Positions 1-5,743 of a stretch of DNA of 6,023 nt are shown in pieces. The notes beneath the pieces were generated by a model. The model was not told the origin of the DNA. It ran no database searches and saw only the letters and a list, made by a program, of their open reading frames with translations. Every line of letters begins with the position of its first letter. Positions within the stretch are counted from its first letter, which is position 1. The position numbers were made by a program, and so were the translations under genes. This DNA is from an uncultured Candidatus Saccharibacteria bacterium (GTDB lineage: Bacteria > Patescibacteriota > Saccharimonadia > Saccharimonadales > Saccharimonadaceae), in assembly GCA_938042055.1 (NCBI GenBank), contig CALIRX010000036.1, positions 1 through 6,023 on the forward strand, read 5' to 3'.

Positions 1-324
1 AGTTTTTCTGGCAAATATGATTTGGATGTGATCAAAAAAGAAATTAAAGATGAGATTACGCATATATTGTACGATCAGACTCGTCGAACACCAATTGTTA
101 TTCCGGTGATTAACGAAGTTGGTGGATTGAAGTCTGTAAAGTCGGAAGCTACGTCAGCTCATTCTGTTTCAAAATCGCCAGCGCGCGGTAAGAGACTCGC
201 CTCGGGTGAGTCAAAAATGACTCTTCCAACTGCGCCACGTCGTCGTTTTCCGCAGCGTCAAGTACCAGATACTGAAGCAAATGACACAAAAGCCAGAGAA
301 CGACAGAACGCGCGCCCGTACTAG
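1..324 (+). CDS. rnj: Ribonuclease J, C-terminal fragment (5' end outside window)
   Basis: The window opens inside this gene; frame 1 is open from base 1 and ends at TAG 322-324, giving 107 visible residues. The first 40 or so match the end of the RNase J C-terminal domain: an amphipathic helix followed by a segment reading YDQTRRTPIVIPVINEV, which corresponds to the family's usual ending of the type 'YEKTKRRPMILPIIMEV'. RNase J is a metallo-beta-lactamase/beta-CASP ribonuclease with endo- and 5'-3' exonuclease activity in mRNA decay and rRNA maturation; its catalytic part lies upstream and is not visible. After the conserved end comes a tail of about 65 residues rich in Ser, Ala, Arg, Lys and Pro, probably disordered and basic. 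Such a tail is absent from the Bacillus enzyme and may contact RNA (inference). The identification rests on a short conserved segment only. Confidence 0.8.
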   Translation, partial: SFSGKYDLDVIKKEIKDEITHILYDQTRRTPIVIPVINEVGGLKSVKSEATSAHSVSKSPARGKRLASGESKMTLPTAPRRRFPQRQVPDTEANDTKARERQNARPY

Positions 325-333
325 GGCTCTGGA

Positions 334-362
334 TTGATTTTACCGGTAAATTATGCTATAAT
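334..362 (+). promoter_or_regulatory. Sigma70-type promoter P1 upstream of ftsK, extended -10
   Basis: TTGATT (334-339) matches 4 of 6 bases of the -35 consensus. After a 17-bp spacer comes TATAAT (357-362), a perfect -10 preceded by TGC, which makes an extended -10 (TGnTATAAT). Transcription would begin near 369, leaving about 60 nt before the ftsK ATG at 430. A 12-bp palindrome sits in the spacer. This is a sequence match only. Confidence 0.6.
339..350. promoter_or_regulatory. 12-bp perfect palindrome in the P1 spacer, possible operator
   Basis: TTTACCGGTAAA reads the same on both strands and lies between the -35 and -10 of promoter P1, touching the last base of the -35. A dimeric repressor bound here would block RNA polymerase. 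No regulator is encoded in the window, and a 12-bp palindrome can arise by chance, so the operator role is a guess. Confidence 0.3.
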
Positions 363-376
363 AAAAGCGTATTAAA

Positions 377-419
377 TTGATTTTTACATCTGTTAATAAG
401 TATAAAATCAGTGTATAAT
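377..419 (+). promoter_or_regulatory. Second promoter block P2 directly before ftsK
   Basis: A second TTGATT (377-382) is followed by TATAAA (401-406, 18-bp spacing) and a perfect TATAAT at 414-419, which has no good -35 at standard distance. Use of the 414-419 box would start RNA near 425-427, only a few bases before the ATG at 430. The block resembles P1: TATAATAAAARCG occurs in both, at 357-369 and 414-426, with one base different. Confidence 0.45.
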
Positions 420-429
420 AAAAACGATT

Positions 430-2646
430 ATGGCAAAAAAGCGAAAGAGCACGAAAAAGTCCGCACCAGCCAAGCCGCAGCATAGTTTGCCGGCGGGTTT
501 TTGGTCACAAGTTGGCGCGGTGATGCTTATTCTTTTGTCGCTACTACTCGTCGTGTCGTGGTTTGGCGTCGGTGGTCCAGTTTTACAATGGATTGATATG
601 GCGACCGTAAAAACTATTGGCTATACAGCGTACGCCTTGCCGATATTGCTGATTTATTTGGCGGTTGAGACTTTCCGAGCAGAAGAGAATCAATTGCCTG
701 CAGTGGTGAAATTTGCGGCAATTCTGGAAATTGTGTGGTTTTCTGGATTGTTTGGGCTAATGAAGACGTCTTCGCATCCGAATTCTGGTGGATTTGTGGG
801 CGATATACTGAACACGGCAACCTTGAAAATGGTAGATTCGGCAATTGCGGTGATTATTTATCTGGTTTTGGCGTTTGTAACAGTTCTATTTATTACTCAA
901 ACGTCACCGTTTACGGTTTTCAGTAAACTTTGGGAAATGATTAAGAGCAATACCAAGGAGGACGATAATAATCGTTCTGTTATGAAGAAGGCGTCAATTG
1001 CTCAGCCAGCAGAAGAAGAGAAAAAGACCGACTTGGGAGAAATTAAGCTAAACGCTGGTGTGCCAATAATTGATACAGCCAAAGAGAAAAAGAGCTTATT
1101 AAAGAAAGTAGAGAAGCCAGAGAAGGTCAATGAAGAGCAGGCCTTGGTGGCGACTCGTGATCCAAATTGGGAAGCGCCAAGTTTGGATCTATTAGAGAAG
1201 AACGAAAGCGGTGCTGATGCTGGAGATACACGTCAGAACGCCCAAATAATTCACGATACGCTGGCTGAATTTAATATTGAGGCGGCGATGGGCGACATTA
1301 ATGTTGGTCCAAAAGTCACGCAATACACCCTAAGACCACCAAGTGGGGTTAAATTGACGCGAATTACGGCGCTGGAAACTAACATTGCGCTTAATTTGGC
1401 GGCACAAAGTTTAAGGATTGAGGCGCCAATTCCTGGTCAGCGAGCGGTTGGTATTGAGGTACCTAACCGCAAGGCTGCCGAAGTGCGACTACGAAGTACG
1501 TTGTCGTCAAAACAGTGGGCTGCTGCTCGTGATCCTTTGAGCTTTGGGATTGGTAAAGATATATCCGGTCAAGTTGTTGTGGGTGAACTGGGAAAGATGC
1601 CGCATTTGTTGATTGCTGGACAAACGGGTTCTGGTAAGTCTGTGATGATTAATACTTTGCTTTGTAGTTTGTTGTATCGCAATAGTCCGAGTGATATGAA
1701 GTTGATTTTGGTTGACCCGAAGCAAGTCGAAATGGCACCGTATGCTGATATTCCACATCTTCTTACGCCAGTGATTAACGAACCGGAAAAGACCATTTCA
1801 GCCTTGAAGTGGGCGGTGAATGAGATGGAGCGACGCTACAAGTTGTTGGCGGGCGAGAAAATCCGTAACATTAAGGAATACAACAAGAGGCTGCAGTCGC
1901 GCGCTAAAAAGATTGCGATTGCTGATGAAAATGGCAATGTTCAGGAGCATGAAGATGGATCGATGCCATATATTGTGATTGTGGTGGACGAGATGTCTGA
2001 TCTTATGATGATGGCTAAAAAGGATGTTGAGACATTAATTGTTCGCTTGGCGCAGAAATCGCGAGCGGTGGGTATTCACTTGGTATTGGCAACTCAGCGT
2101 CCGAGTGTGAACGTGATTACTGGTTTGATTAAGGCGAACGTGCCGGCGCGAATTGCCTTTACGGTGTCTAGCCAGGTTGACAGTATTACGATCTTAGACC
2201 AATCTGGCGCTGAGAAATTATTGGGTCAAGGAGATATGCTATTTTACGTAACAAGTATGAGCAAGCCAAAACGTATTCAGGGCGCCTGGGTGACAGATGA
2301 CGAGGTGAATAAAATTACCGATCATTTGCGTATGCAGATGGCTCCGCAGTATAACGACGAAGTGGTGGCTCAACCAGTTCAATTGGATGGCAAGGGCGGA
2401 GTCGTGATGGATTTGTCGGAAGGTGGTGATGATAAGTTTAAGGATGCGGTTCGTGTGGTGGTCGAGCGTCGCAAGGCTTCAACGAGCATGCTACAGACAC
2501 GCTTGGGAATTGGTTATCAGCGAGCAGCGCGAATTATTGAAGAGATGGAAGAGCGGGGAATCATTGGTCCACAGAATGGTTCTAAGCCACGTGATGTTTT
2601 GATTTCTAGTCCAGAAGAGCTTGATGAACTATTGGCGGAATCGTGA
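430..2646 (+). CDS. ftsK: DNA translocase FtsK/SpoIIIE
   Basis: This is a 738-residue membrane-anchored, ATP-driven DNA pump that clears and aligns chromosome termini at the division septum. After a Lys-rich cytoplasmic start come four likely membrane helices (about 27-46, 62-81, 91-111 and 137-156), then a short charged linker (about 165-245). The FtsK alpha/beta motor follows, with Walker A GQTGSGKS at 397-404 and Walker B ending in D520-E521, and then the conserved segment ATQRPSVNVITGLIKANVPA. A winged-helix gamma domain (about 670-729, with the RIGYQRAARIIE-type helix, here GIGYQRAARIIEEME) would read DNA polarity signals. The protein is far shorter than E. coli FtsK because it lacks the long Pro/Gln linker; the size is like SpoIIIE. 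The ATG at 430 has no Shine-Dalgarno sequence, and a -10 box ends only 10 nt upstream. All key motifs are intact. Confidence 0.97.
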   Translation: MAKKRKSTKKSAPAKPQHSLPAGFWSQVGAVMLILLSLLLVVSWFGVGGPVLQWIDMATVKTIGYTAYALPILLIYLAVETFRAEENQLPAVVKFAAILEIVWFSGLFGLMKTSSHPNSGGFVGDILNTATLKMVDSAIAVIIYLVLAFVTVLFITQTSPFTVFSKLWEMIKSNTKEDDNNRSVMKKASIAQPAEEEKKTDLGEIKLNAGVPIIDTAKEKKSLLKKVEKPEKVNEEQALVATRDPNWEAPSLDLLEKNESGADAGDTRQNAQIIHDTLAEFNIEAAMGDINVGPKVTQYTLRPPSGVKLTRITALETNIALNLAAQSLRIEAPIPGQRAVGIEVPNRKAAEVRLRSTLSSKQWAAARDPLSFGIGKDISGQVVVGELGKMPHLLIAGQTGSGKSVMINTLLCSLLYRNSPSDMKLILVDPKQVEMAPYADIPHLLTPVINEPEKTISALKWAVNEMERRYKLLAGEKIRNIKEYNKRLQSRAKKIAIADENGNVQEHEDGSMPYIVIVVDEMSDLMMMAKKDVETLIVRLAQKSRAVGIHLVLATQRPSVNVITGLIKANVPARIAFTVSSQVDSITILDQSGAEKLLGQGDMLFYVTSMSKPKRIQGAWVTDDEVNKITDHLRMQMAPQYNDEVVAQPVQLDGKGGVVMDLSEGGDDKFKDAVRVVVERRKASTSMLQTRLGIGYQRAARIIEEMEERGIIGPQNGSKPRDVLISSPEELDELLAES

Positions 2647-2664
2647 AAAGATTGATCAAACATT

Positions 2665-3282
2665 ATGAGCGAGTGTTTTCTTGATAACTATGACTTAGAT
2701 CCTGATCAGGAGACTCTTGTCGCTATAGTACAGGCGGCGGGTAAAGTTCTTGAGGAGAAGGGCGCTGAAGGCTTAGAGAATGGTCGCTATAGAATAGACG
2801 ATAGTAGTGCTGCTGCGAACATTTTTACCTGTAAACTATCACCAGAAATAGTACATAATATTTTTTCAATTCCACTAGAAGCCATTTGCGTTTCTTTGGA
2901 CGGTCATGCGGAGGAGTGCGAAATAGCCTATTTACCAGAATCTATGCTGGAAGACGGTACGCAATGTTCCGCTGAATTAGGTTTGTACGTTACTGAGGTG
3001 GTGCGTCGTTCAGGTGGTTTACCGCCGCTTTATATAGAGCATAGCTGGAATATTAGAGGTTGGAAGGGGCAACATCTTGAGGGAGAGTATAAGGTCGAAT
3101 ATTCCGTAGATGGACAACGAATAAGTCCAAGTAATCTTGATCTAGAAAGTCTGGATTTGAGAAATCCTGAAGATGTCGGAAGATTAATCGCCGACATAAG
3201 AAACAACGCTCGATCCCTCAGCGCTGACGATATAGACACTATCTATAAGCTCATTGACACGATATCGCAGAATGGGGTATAA
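2665..3282 (+). CDS. Unrecognised acidic 205-residue protein
   Basis: I do not recognise this protein. The frame opens at ATG 2665, 18 nt after the ftsK stop, and runs without interruption to TAA 3280-3282. It has no signal peptide and no membrane helix, so it is probably cytoplasmic. By hand count it has 38 Asp/Glu against 16 Lys/Arg. It has five Cys (4, 56, 75, 85, 101), without the close CxxC pairs of a zinc site. Residues 15-40 and 168-202 look helical; the middle (about 50-150) has alternating hydrophobic patterns suggestive of beta strands. Nine of its 17 Ile codons are ATA and five of its 10 Arg codons are AGA, while efp uses no ATA at all. That suggests low expression or a different origin. 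There is no clear Shine-Dalgarno sequence; translation may depend on readthrough from ftsK. Its last bases double as the rpsF promoter. Confidence 0.75.
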   Translation: MSECFLDNYDLDPDQETLVAIVQAAGKVLEEKGAEGLENGRYRIDDSSAAANIFTCKLSPEIVHNIFSIPLEAICVSLDGHAEECEIAYLPESMLEDGTQCSAELGLYVTEVVRRSGGLPPLYIEHSWNIRGWKGQHLEGEYKVEYSVDGQRISPSNLDLESLDLRNPEDVGRLIADIRNNARSLSADDIDTIYKLIDTISQNGV

Positions 3283-3283
3283 T
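3254..3283 (+). promoter_or_regulatory. Full-consensus sigma70 promoter of the rpsF operon
   Basis: TTGACA (3254-3259) and TATAAT (3278-3283) are both perfect consensus hexamers with an 18-bp spacer. They lie in the last codons of the preceding gene, whose TAA stop (3280-3282) is inside the -10 box. Transcription would start near 3290, giving a leader of about 65 nt before rpsF. This fits strong expression of ribosomal protein genes. Confidence 0.85.
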
Positions 3284-3303
3284 ATAGGCGAATATTAACC
3301 TAA

Positions 3304-3339
3304 GCTTACGTGAGACAGCGTAAGCATCCGTAAATGGAT
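3304..3339 (+). promoter_or_regulatory. Structured leader of the rpsF operon, possible S6:S18 binding element
   Basis: Two hairpins directly abut. GCTTACG (3304-3310) pairs perfectly with CGTAAGC (3319-3325) around an 8-nt loop. ATCCG (3326-3330) pairs with TGGAT (3335-3339), with one G-U pair and a TAAA loop. In many bacteria the S6:S18 complex binds the leader of its own operon at a stem element with a conserved CCG. A CCG occurs here at 3328-3330, though in this fold it is paired rather than bulged. The hairpins are seen; the regulatory role is inferred from position. Confidence 0.45.
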
Positions 3340-3344
3340 TCCAG

Positions 3345-3350
3345 AGGAGG
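3345..3350 (+). promoter_or_regulatory. Shine-Dalgarno site fixing the rpsF start
   Basis: AGGAGG ends 4 nt before ATG 3355. An in-frame ATG at 3334 would add seven residues, but it has no ribosome site, would place this AGGAGG inside the coding region, and would lie in the second leader hairpin. The S6 family begins with a short stretch like MNEYEL, so 3355 is the better start. Confidence 0.9.
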
Positions 3351-3354
3351 AAAC

Positions 3355-3708
3355 ATGAACGAATACGAACTAACTGTTCTTATTCACCCGGATTTAGAGG
3401 CTAATCTAGATTCAGCGTTGGATAAGGTGCGTGGTTTAATCACTACTAACGGTGGTGAAATTACCAAAGAAGATAACTGGGGCAAGAAAAAATTGGCCTA
3501 CACAATCAAGCGTGAAGATTTTGCAGTTTACGTTTGCTTTGAGGTTAAATTGCCAGCACCAGCTTTGTTGAAGATTTCAAACACACTTAATATTACTGAT
3601 GAAGTTTTGCGTTACCTATTGGTAAAAACTGATGAAAAAACTCGTCAAGCATTAAGCGAGCAAAAAGCACGCAACGAAGAATCTGATTCAAGCGAATCAA
3701 GTAAATAA
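3355..3708 (+). CDS. rpsF: Small ribosomal subunit protein S6 (bS6)
   Basis: At 117 residues this fits the S6 family: MNEYELTVLIHPDL opens the first beta strand, followed by an alpha helix, the NWGKKKLAYTIKRE segment (about 43-56, a highly conserved S6 signature), a strand with YVCFEVKLP, and a helix leading to ITDEVLRYLLVK. S6 joins the central domain of 16S rRNA as a heterodimer with S18, encoded two genes downstream. The last 20 residues form a Ser/Glu-rich, disordered tail, as is common in S6. Transcription is expected from the consensus promoter at 3254-3283 through a structured leader. The gap to ssb is 35 nt. Confidence 0.96.
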   Translation: MNEYELTVLIHPDLEANLDSALDKVRGLITTNGGEITKEDNWGKKKLAYTIKREDFAVYVCFEVKLPAPALLKISNTLNITDEVLRYLLVKTDEKTRQALSEQKARNEESDSSESSK

Positions 3709-3743
3709 GCCTAACTGCCGTAAGGTAAAAGAGGGGATAGAAT

Positions 3744-4166
3744 ATGGCACGAAGTATCAATCAAGTGATTTTGTTGGGTAGATTGACACGCGATCCAGAG
3801 CAGCGAACAACCGCTTCTGGCAAGAACGTAGTTAGTTTCAGTATTGCTGTTGATCGACAATCTCAAGACGATCAGGCTGACTTTTTCAATATCACAGCCT
3901 GGGATAAACTTGGTGATTTGGTAATGCAATATCTAAGCAAAGGTCGTCGGGTTTTGATCCAAGGACGACTGCGACAGGATAGCTGGGAAGATAAGGATAC
4001 TGGTAAAAGACAGAGTCGAATTGAAGTCACTGCTTCAGATGTAACGTTCTTAGACGGTCCAAGCGGCGACAATTCAGGTTCTGCAGCACCAAAGACTACT
4101 AAAAAAGAGGAAGTTGTAACGGAAATTGACGATAAGCCAATTGACCTGAGCGAAATTCCATTCTAA
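3744..4166 (+). CDS. ssb: Single-stranded DNA-binding protein
   Basis: This 140-residue SSB coats single-stranded DNA in replication, repair and recombination. The N-terminal OB fold (1 to about 104) opens with MARSINQVILLGRLTRDPE and holds the aromatic DNA-stacking positions in FFNITAWDKLGD (47-58, with W53) and near W81, plus the KGRRVLIQGRL strand. A short disordered linker follows, and the tail ends in DLSEIPF, the acidic tip (usual form DDDIPF) that docks partner proteins. The start has GAGGGG at 3731-3736, 7 nt upstream. The position between rpsF and rpsR is the classic arrangement. The linker is short compared with E. coli SSB (178 residues). Confidence 0.97.
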   Translation: MARSINQVILLGRLTRDPEQRTTASGKNVVSFSIAVDRQSQDDQADFFNITAWDKLGDLVMQYLSKGRRVLIQGRLRQDSWEDKDTGKRQSRIEVTASDVTFLDGPSGDNSGSAAPKTTKKEEVVTEIDDKPIDLSEIPF

Positions 4167-4179
4167 TAAGGAGATTAAA

Positions 4180-4377
4180 ATGGCACAATTGAAGAAAAAT
4201 CCACCGATTATTTTTGACTATAAAGATGTAAAAACTTTGCAACGTTACATCAATGTTTACGGTCAAATCGAGCCAATCAGCAAGACTGGTTTGAGCGAAA
4301 AGCAACAGCGAAGCTTGGCAGTAGCAATTAAGCGTGCTCGCCACTTGGCTTTGTTACCATTTGTCAGCAGCAACTAG
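4180..4377 (+). CDS. rpsR: Small ribosomal subunit protein S18 (bS18)
   Basis: At 65 residues this is a slightly short S18 that pairs with S6 on the 16S rRNA platform. The signatures are FDYKDVKTLQRYI (12-24) and the C-terminal AIKRARHLALLPF (49-61). The usual P-R-R-x-T-G segment is here PISKTG (32-37), so the two conserved arginines are replaced by Ile and Ser. No N-terminal zinc-binding cysteines are present. A clear TAAGGAG (4167-4173) lies 6 nt before the ATG, and the gap to ssb is 13 nt, so the two are certainly co-transcribed. The often-following rplI (L9) gene is not next; instead a hairpin and efp follow. Confidence 0.96.
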   Translation: MAQLKKNPPIIFDYKDVKTLQRYINVYGQIEPISKTGLSEKQQRSLAVAIKRARHLALLPFVSSN

Positions 4378-4392
4378 GAACGTTTAATGCGC

Positions 4393-4436
4393 AATATCTC
4401 GTTGCTATTACATATTTGGCAGCGAGATATTTTATT
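4393..4436 (+). terminator. 13-bp hairpin between rpsR and efp, likely intrinsic terminator or attenuator
   Basis: AATATCTCGTTGC (4393-4405) pairs with GCAGCGAGATATT (4419-4431) over 13 bp including one G-U, around a 13-nt loop. A short T-rich stretch (TTTATT, 4431-4436) follows. The stem is strong but the U tract is weak, so termination may be partial. The efp ribosome site AAGGAG (4440-4445) begins just 8 nt after the stem. No convincing promoter for efp is visible after the hairpin, so efp may depend on readthrough. Confidence 0.65.
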
Positions 4437-4450
4437 GAAAAGGAGAAAAT

Positions 4451-5011
4451 ATGTATCAGCCAACTGATTTGAAAAAAGGCGTAGTTTGTCAAATTGACGG
4501 CAAGCCATATCGCGTCGTAGAATACGGCCAAAAAGTTATGGGTCGTGGCGGTTCGATTGTTAACGTGAAATTGAAAAACCTAATTGACGGAAGTGTCATT
4601 CCAAAGACTTTCAAGGGCCAAGAGCGAATCGAAGCTGCGGAAGTAAATAATAAAACTGCGCAATATTTGTATAACGACGGCGATAAGTTCTATTTCATGG
4701 ATCCGACTAGCTTTGAGCAATTTGAGCTGGCTGCGGAAATCGTGGACGATGCTAGTAAATACCTGAAAGAAGGCGATGAATTAAGTCTTCAATTCTTCGA
4801 CGGTCGAGTGATTAACGTTGAGCTGCCAAAGAATAAATATCTGGAAGTTACTTACACGGAAGATGTGGTTAAGGGTGATACGACTTCATCTGTACTAAAA
4901 GACGCCACTTTGGAGACAGGGTTGGTTGTCAAAGTTCCAGCATTTATCAAGCAGGGCGATATTATTAGCGTTGACACATCCACCGGTGAATATCGCGAGC
5001 GAAAGAAATAG
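4451..5011 (+). CDS. efp: Translation elongation factor P, Arg32 type loop
   Basis: This 186-residue EF-P enters the ribosomal E site and helps peptide-bond formation at stalled polyproline sequences. Three beta-barrel domains are present: the KOW-like domain I (1 to about 63, MYQPTDLKKGVVCQIDGKPY), an OB domain II (about 65-127, with YLYNDGDKFYFMD), and the C-terminal OB domain III ending in VDTSTGEYRER with the conserved Tyr181 and Arg184. The domain I loop that points at the P-site tRNA reads VMGRGGS, with Arg32 at the tip. Most EF-Ps have P-G-K there with a modified Lys; EarP-type EF-Ps have a rhamnosylated Arg32, but in a different loop context. No modification gene is in the window. The ribosome site AAGGAG lies 5 nt before the ATG, and tlyA follows after 9 nt. 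Confidence 0.96.
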   Translation: MYQPTDLKKGVVCQIDGKPYRVVEYGQKVMGRGGSIVNVKLKNLIDGSVIPKTFKGQERIEAAEVNNKTAQYLYNDGDKFYFMDPTSFEQFELAAEIVDDASKYLKEGDELSLQFFDGRVINVELPKNKYLEVTYTEDVVKGDTTSSVLKDATLETGLVVKVPAFIKQGDIISVDTSTGEYRERKK

Positions 5012-5020
5012 TTCTATTTA

Positions 5021-5743
5021 ATGAAACAGCGATTAGATAAGGCTCTGGTCGAGCGTGGTTTGGCATCAACAAGGTCTCAGGCGGATAATTTTATTCGCCT
5101 GGGCTATGTTTTTTTGAATAAGAAAATTGTCCAAAAATCAGGGACTATAGTGTCTGATTCGGACGAGATAAAGCTCGAGAAGAAAGAAACTTATGTTTCG
5201 CGAGCTGGCTTAAAACTGGCAAGCGTGGCGGAGTATTTTCATCTTAATTTTCAGGATAAAACCGTTCTGGATATTGGTTCGAGCACGGGTGGATTTACTG
5301 ACTATTCGCTGCGTCATGGCGCCAAAAAGGTATTTGCTGTTGATGTTGGAACGGATCAGCTCCATCCAAGTTTGAGACCGAATCCAAAAATTGCTCTCCA
5401 CGAAAAGACCGATATTCGTGATTTTTATGCTGATGAAGCAATTGATATTATCGTGGGCGATGTGTCGTTTATATCTCTGAGAGAGATTTTGCCGCACGTG
5501 GCAGAAAATTTGATGAACACGAATACGATATTGATTGCTATGGTGAAACCTCAATTCGAAGCGGGGCGGCATCAGGTTAATAAGGGTATTATTAAAAATG
5601 ATAAAGTTCGCCGACAGATTTTGTCCGATTTTGAAGATTGGGCGAGGAAACATTTTGTTATTTTAGATAAAAAAGATAGTGAAGTGGCTGGCAGTAAGGG
5701 TAATCTCGAGCGATTTTACAAATTGAAATTAGCTAAACGTTAA
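5021..5743 (+). CDS. tlyA: TlyA-family rRNA 2'-O-methyltransferase (S4 plus FtsJ domains)
   Basis: This 240-residue protein of the TlyA/hemolysin A family has members that methylate ribose 2'-OH groups of 16S and/or 23S rRNA (C1409 and C1920 in mycobacteria). An N-terminal S4 RNA-binding domain (about 2-55, RLDKALVERGLASTRSQAD) precedes YVSRAGLKL and an FtsJ-like Rossmann methyltransferase. The SAM site is LDIGSSTGGFTD (83-94), with VDVGTDQL (107-114). K65, D147, K176 (in VKPQFEAGR) and E230 (in KGNLERF) fit the family's K-D-K-E catalytic set. The start matches the usual 'MKxRLD' opening. The ATG is 9 nt after the efp stop with no Shine-Dalgarno sequence, which suggests translational coupling. 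Older hemolysin annotations of this family are generally misleading. Which rRNA base is modified cannot be told from sequence. Confidence 0.93.
   Translation: MKQRLDKALVERGLASTRSQADNFIRLGYVFLNKKIVQKSGTIVSDSDEIKLEKKETYVSRAGLKLASVAEYFHLNFQDKTVLDIGSSTGGFTDYSLRHGAKKVFAVDVGTDQLHPSLRPNPKIALHEKTDIRDFYADEAIDIIVGDVSFISLREILPHVAENLMNTNTILIAMVKPQFEAGRHQVNKGIIKNDKVRRQILSDFEDWARKHFVILDKKDSEVAGSKGNLERFYKLKLAKR

Noticed and set aside
181..240. Minus-strand sequence resembling a tRNA D-arm (GTGGCGCAGTTGG) next to a hairpin with a 6-bp stem (GAGTCA at 208-213 with TGACTC at 218-223).
   Set aside because: No acceptor stem, no T-arm motif and a 4-nt rather than 7-nt loop; it lies within the RNase J coding region. 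Most likely chance.
1507..1796. Two overlapping minus-strand open frames opposite the FtsK motor domain.
   Set aside because: They lie opposite the conserved Walker A region, and their translations are not protein-like.
2385..2400. G-rich stretch in the 3' part of ftsK considered as a KOPS-like polarity site.
   Set aside because: It does not match GGGNAGGG, and no other octamer of that form was noticed in the window.
3334..3354. Earlier in-frame ATG for rpsF adding seven residues.
   Set aside because: The AGGAGG site at 3345-3350 would fall inside the coding region, and the added residues are not part of the S6 family start.
5210..5653. Long minus-strand open frame (147 codons) inside tlyA.
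   Set aside because: It is fully antisense to a well-supported tlyA gene with intact motifs, and its translation shows no recognisable domain. It is a shadow frame.
5021..5743. Reading tlyA as a hemolysin or virulence gene.
   Set aside because: The S4 plus FtsJ methyltransferase layout with the catalytic K-D-K-E set points to rRNA methylation; the hemolysin label is historical.
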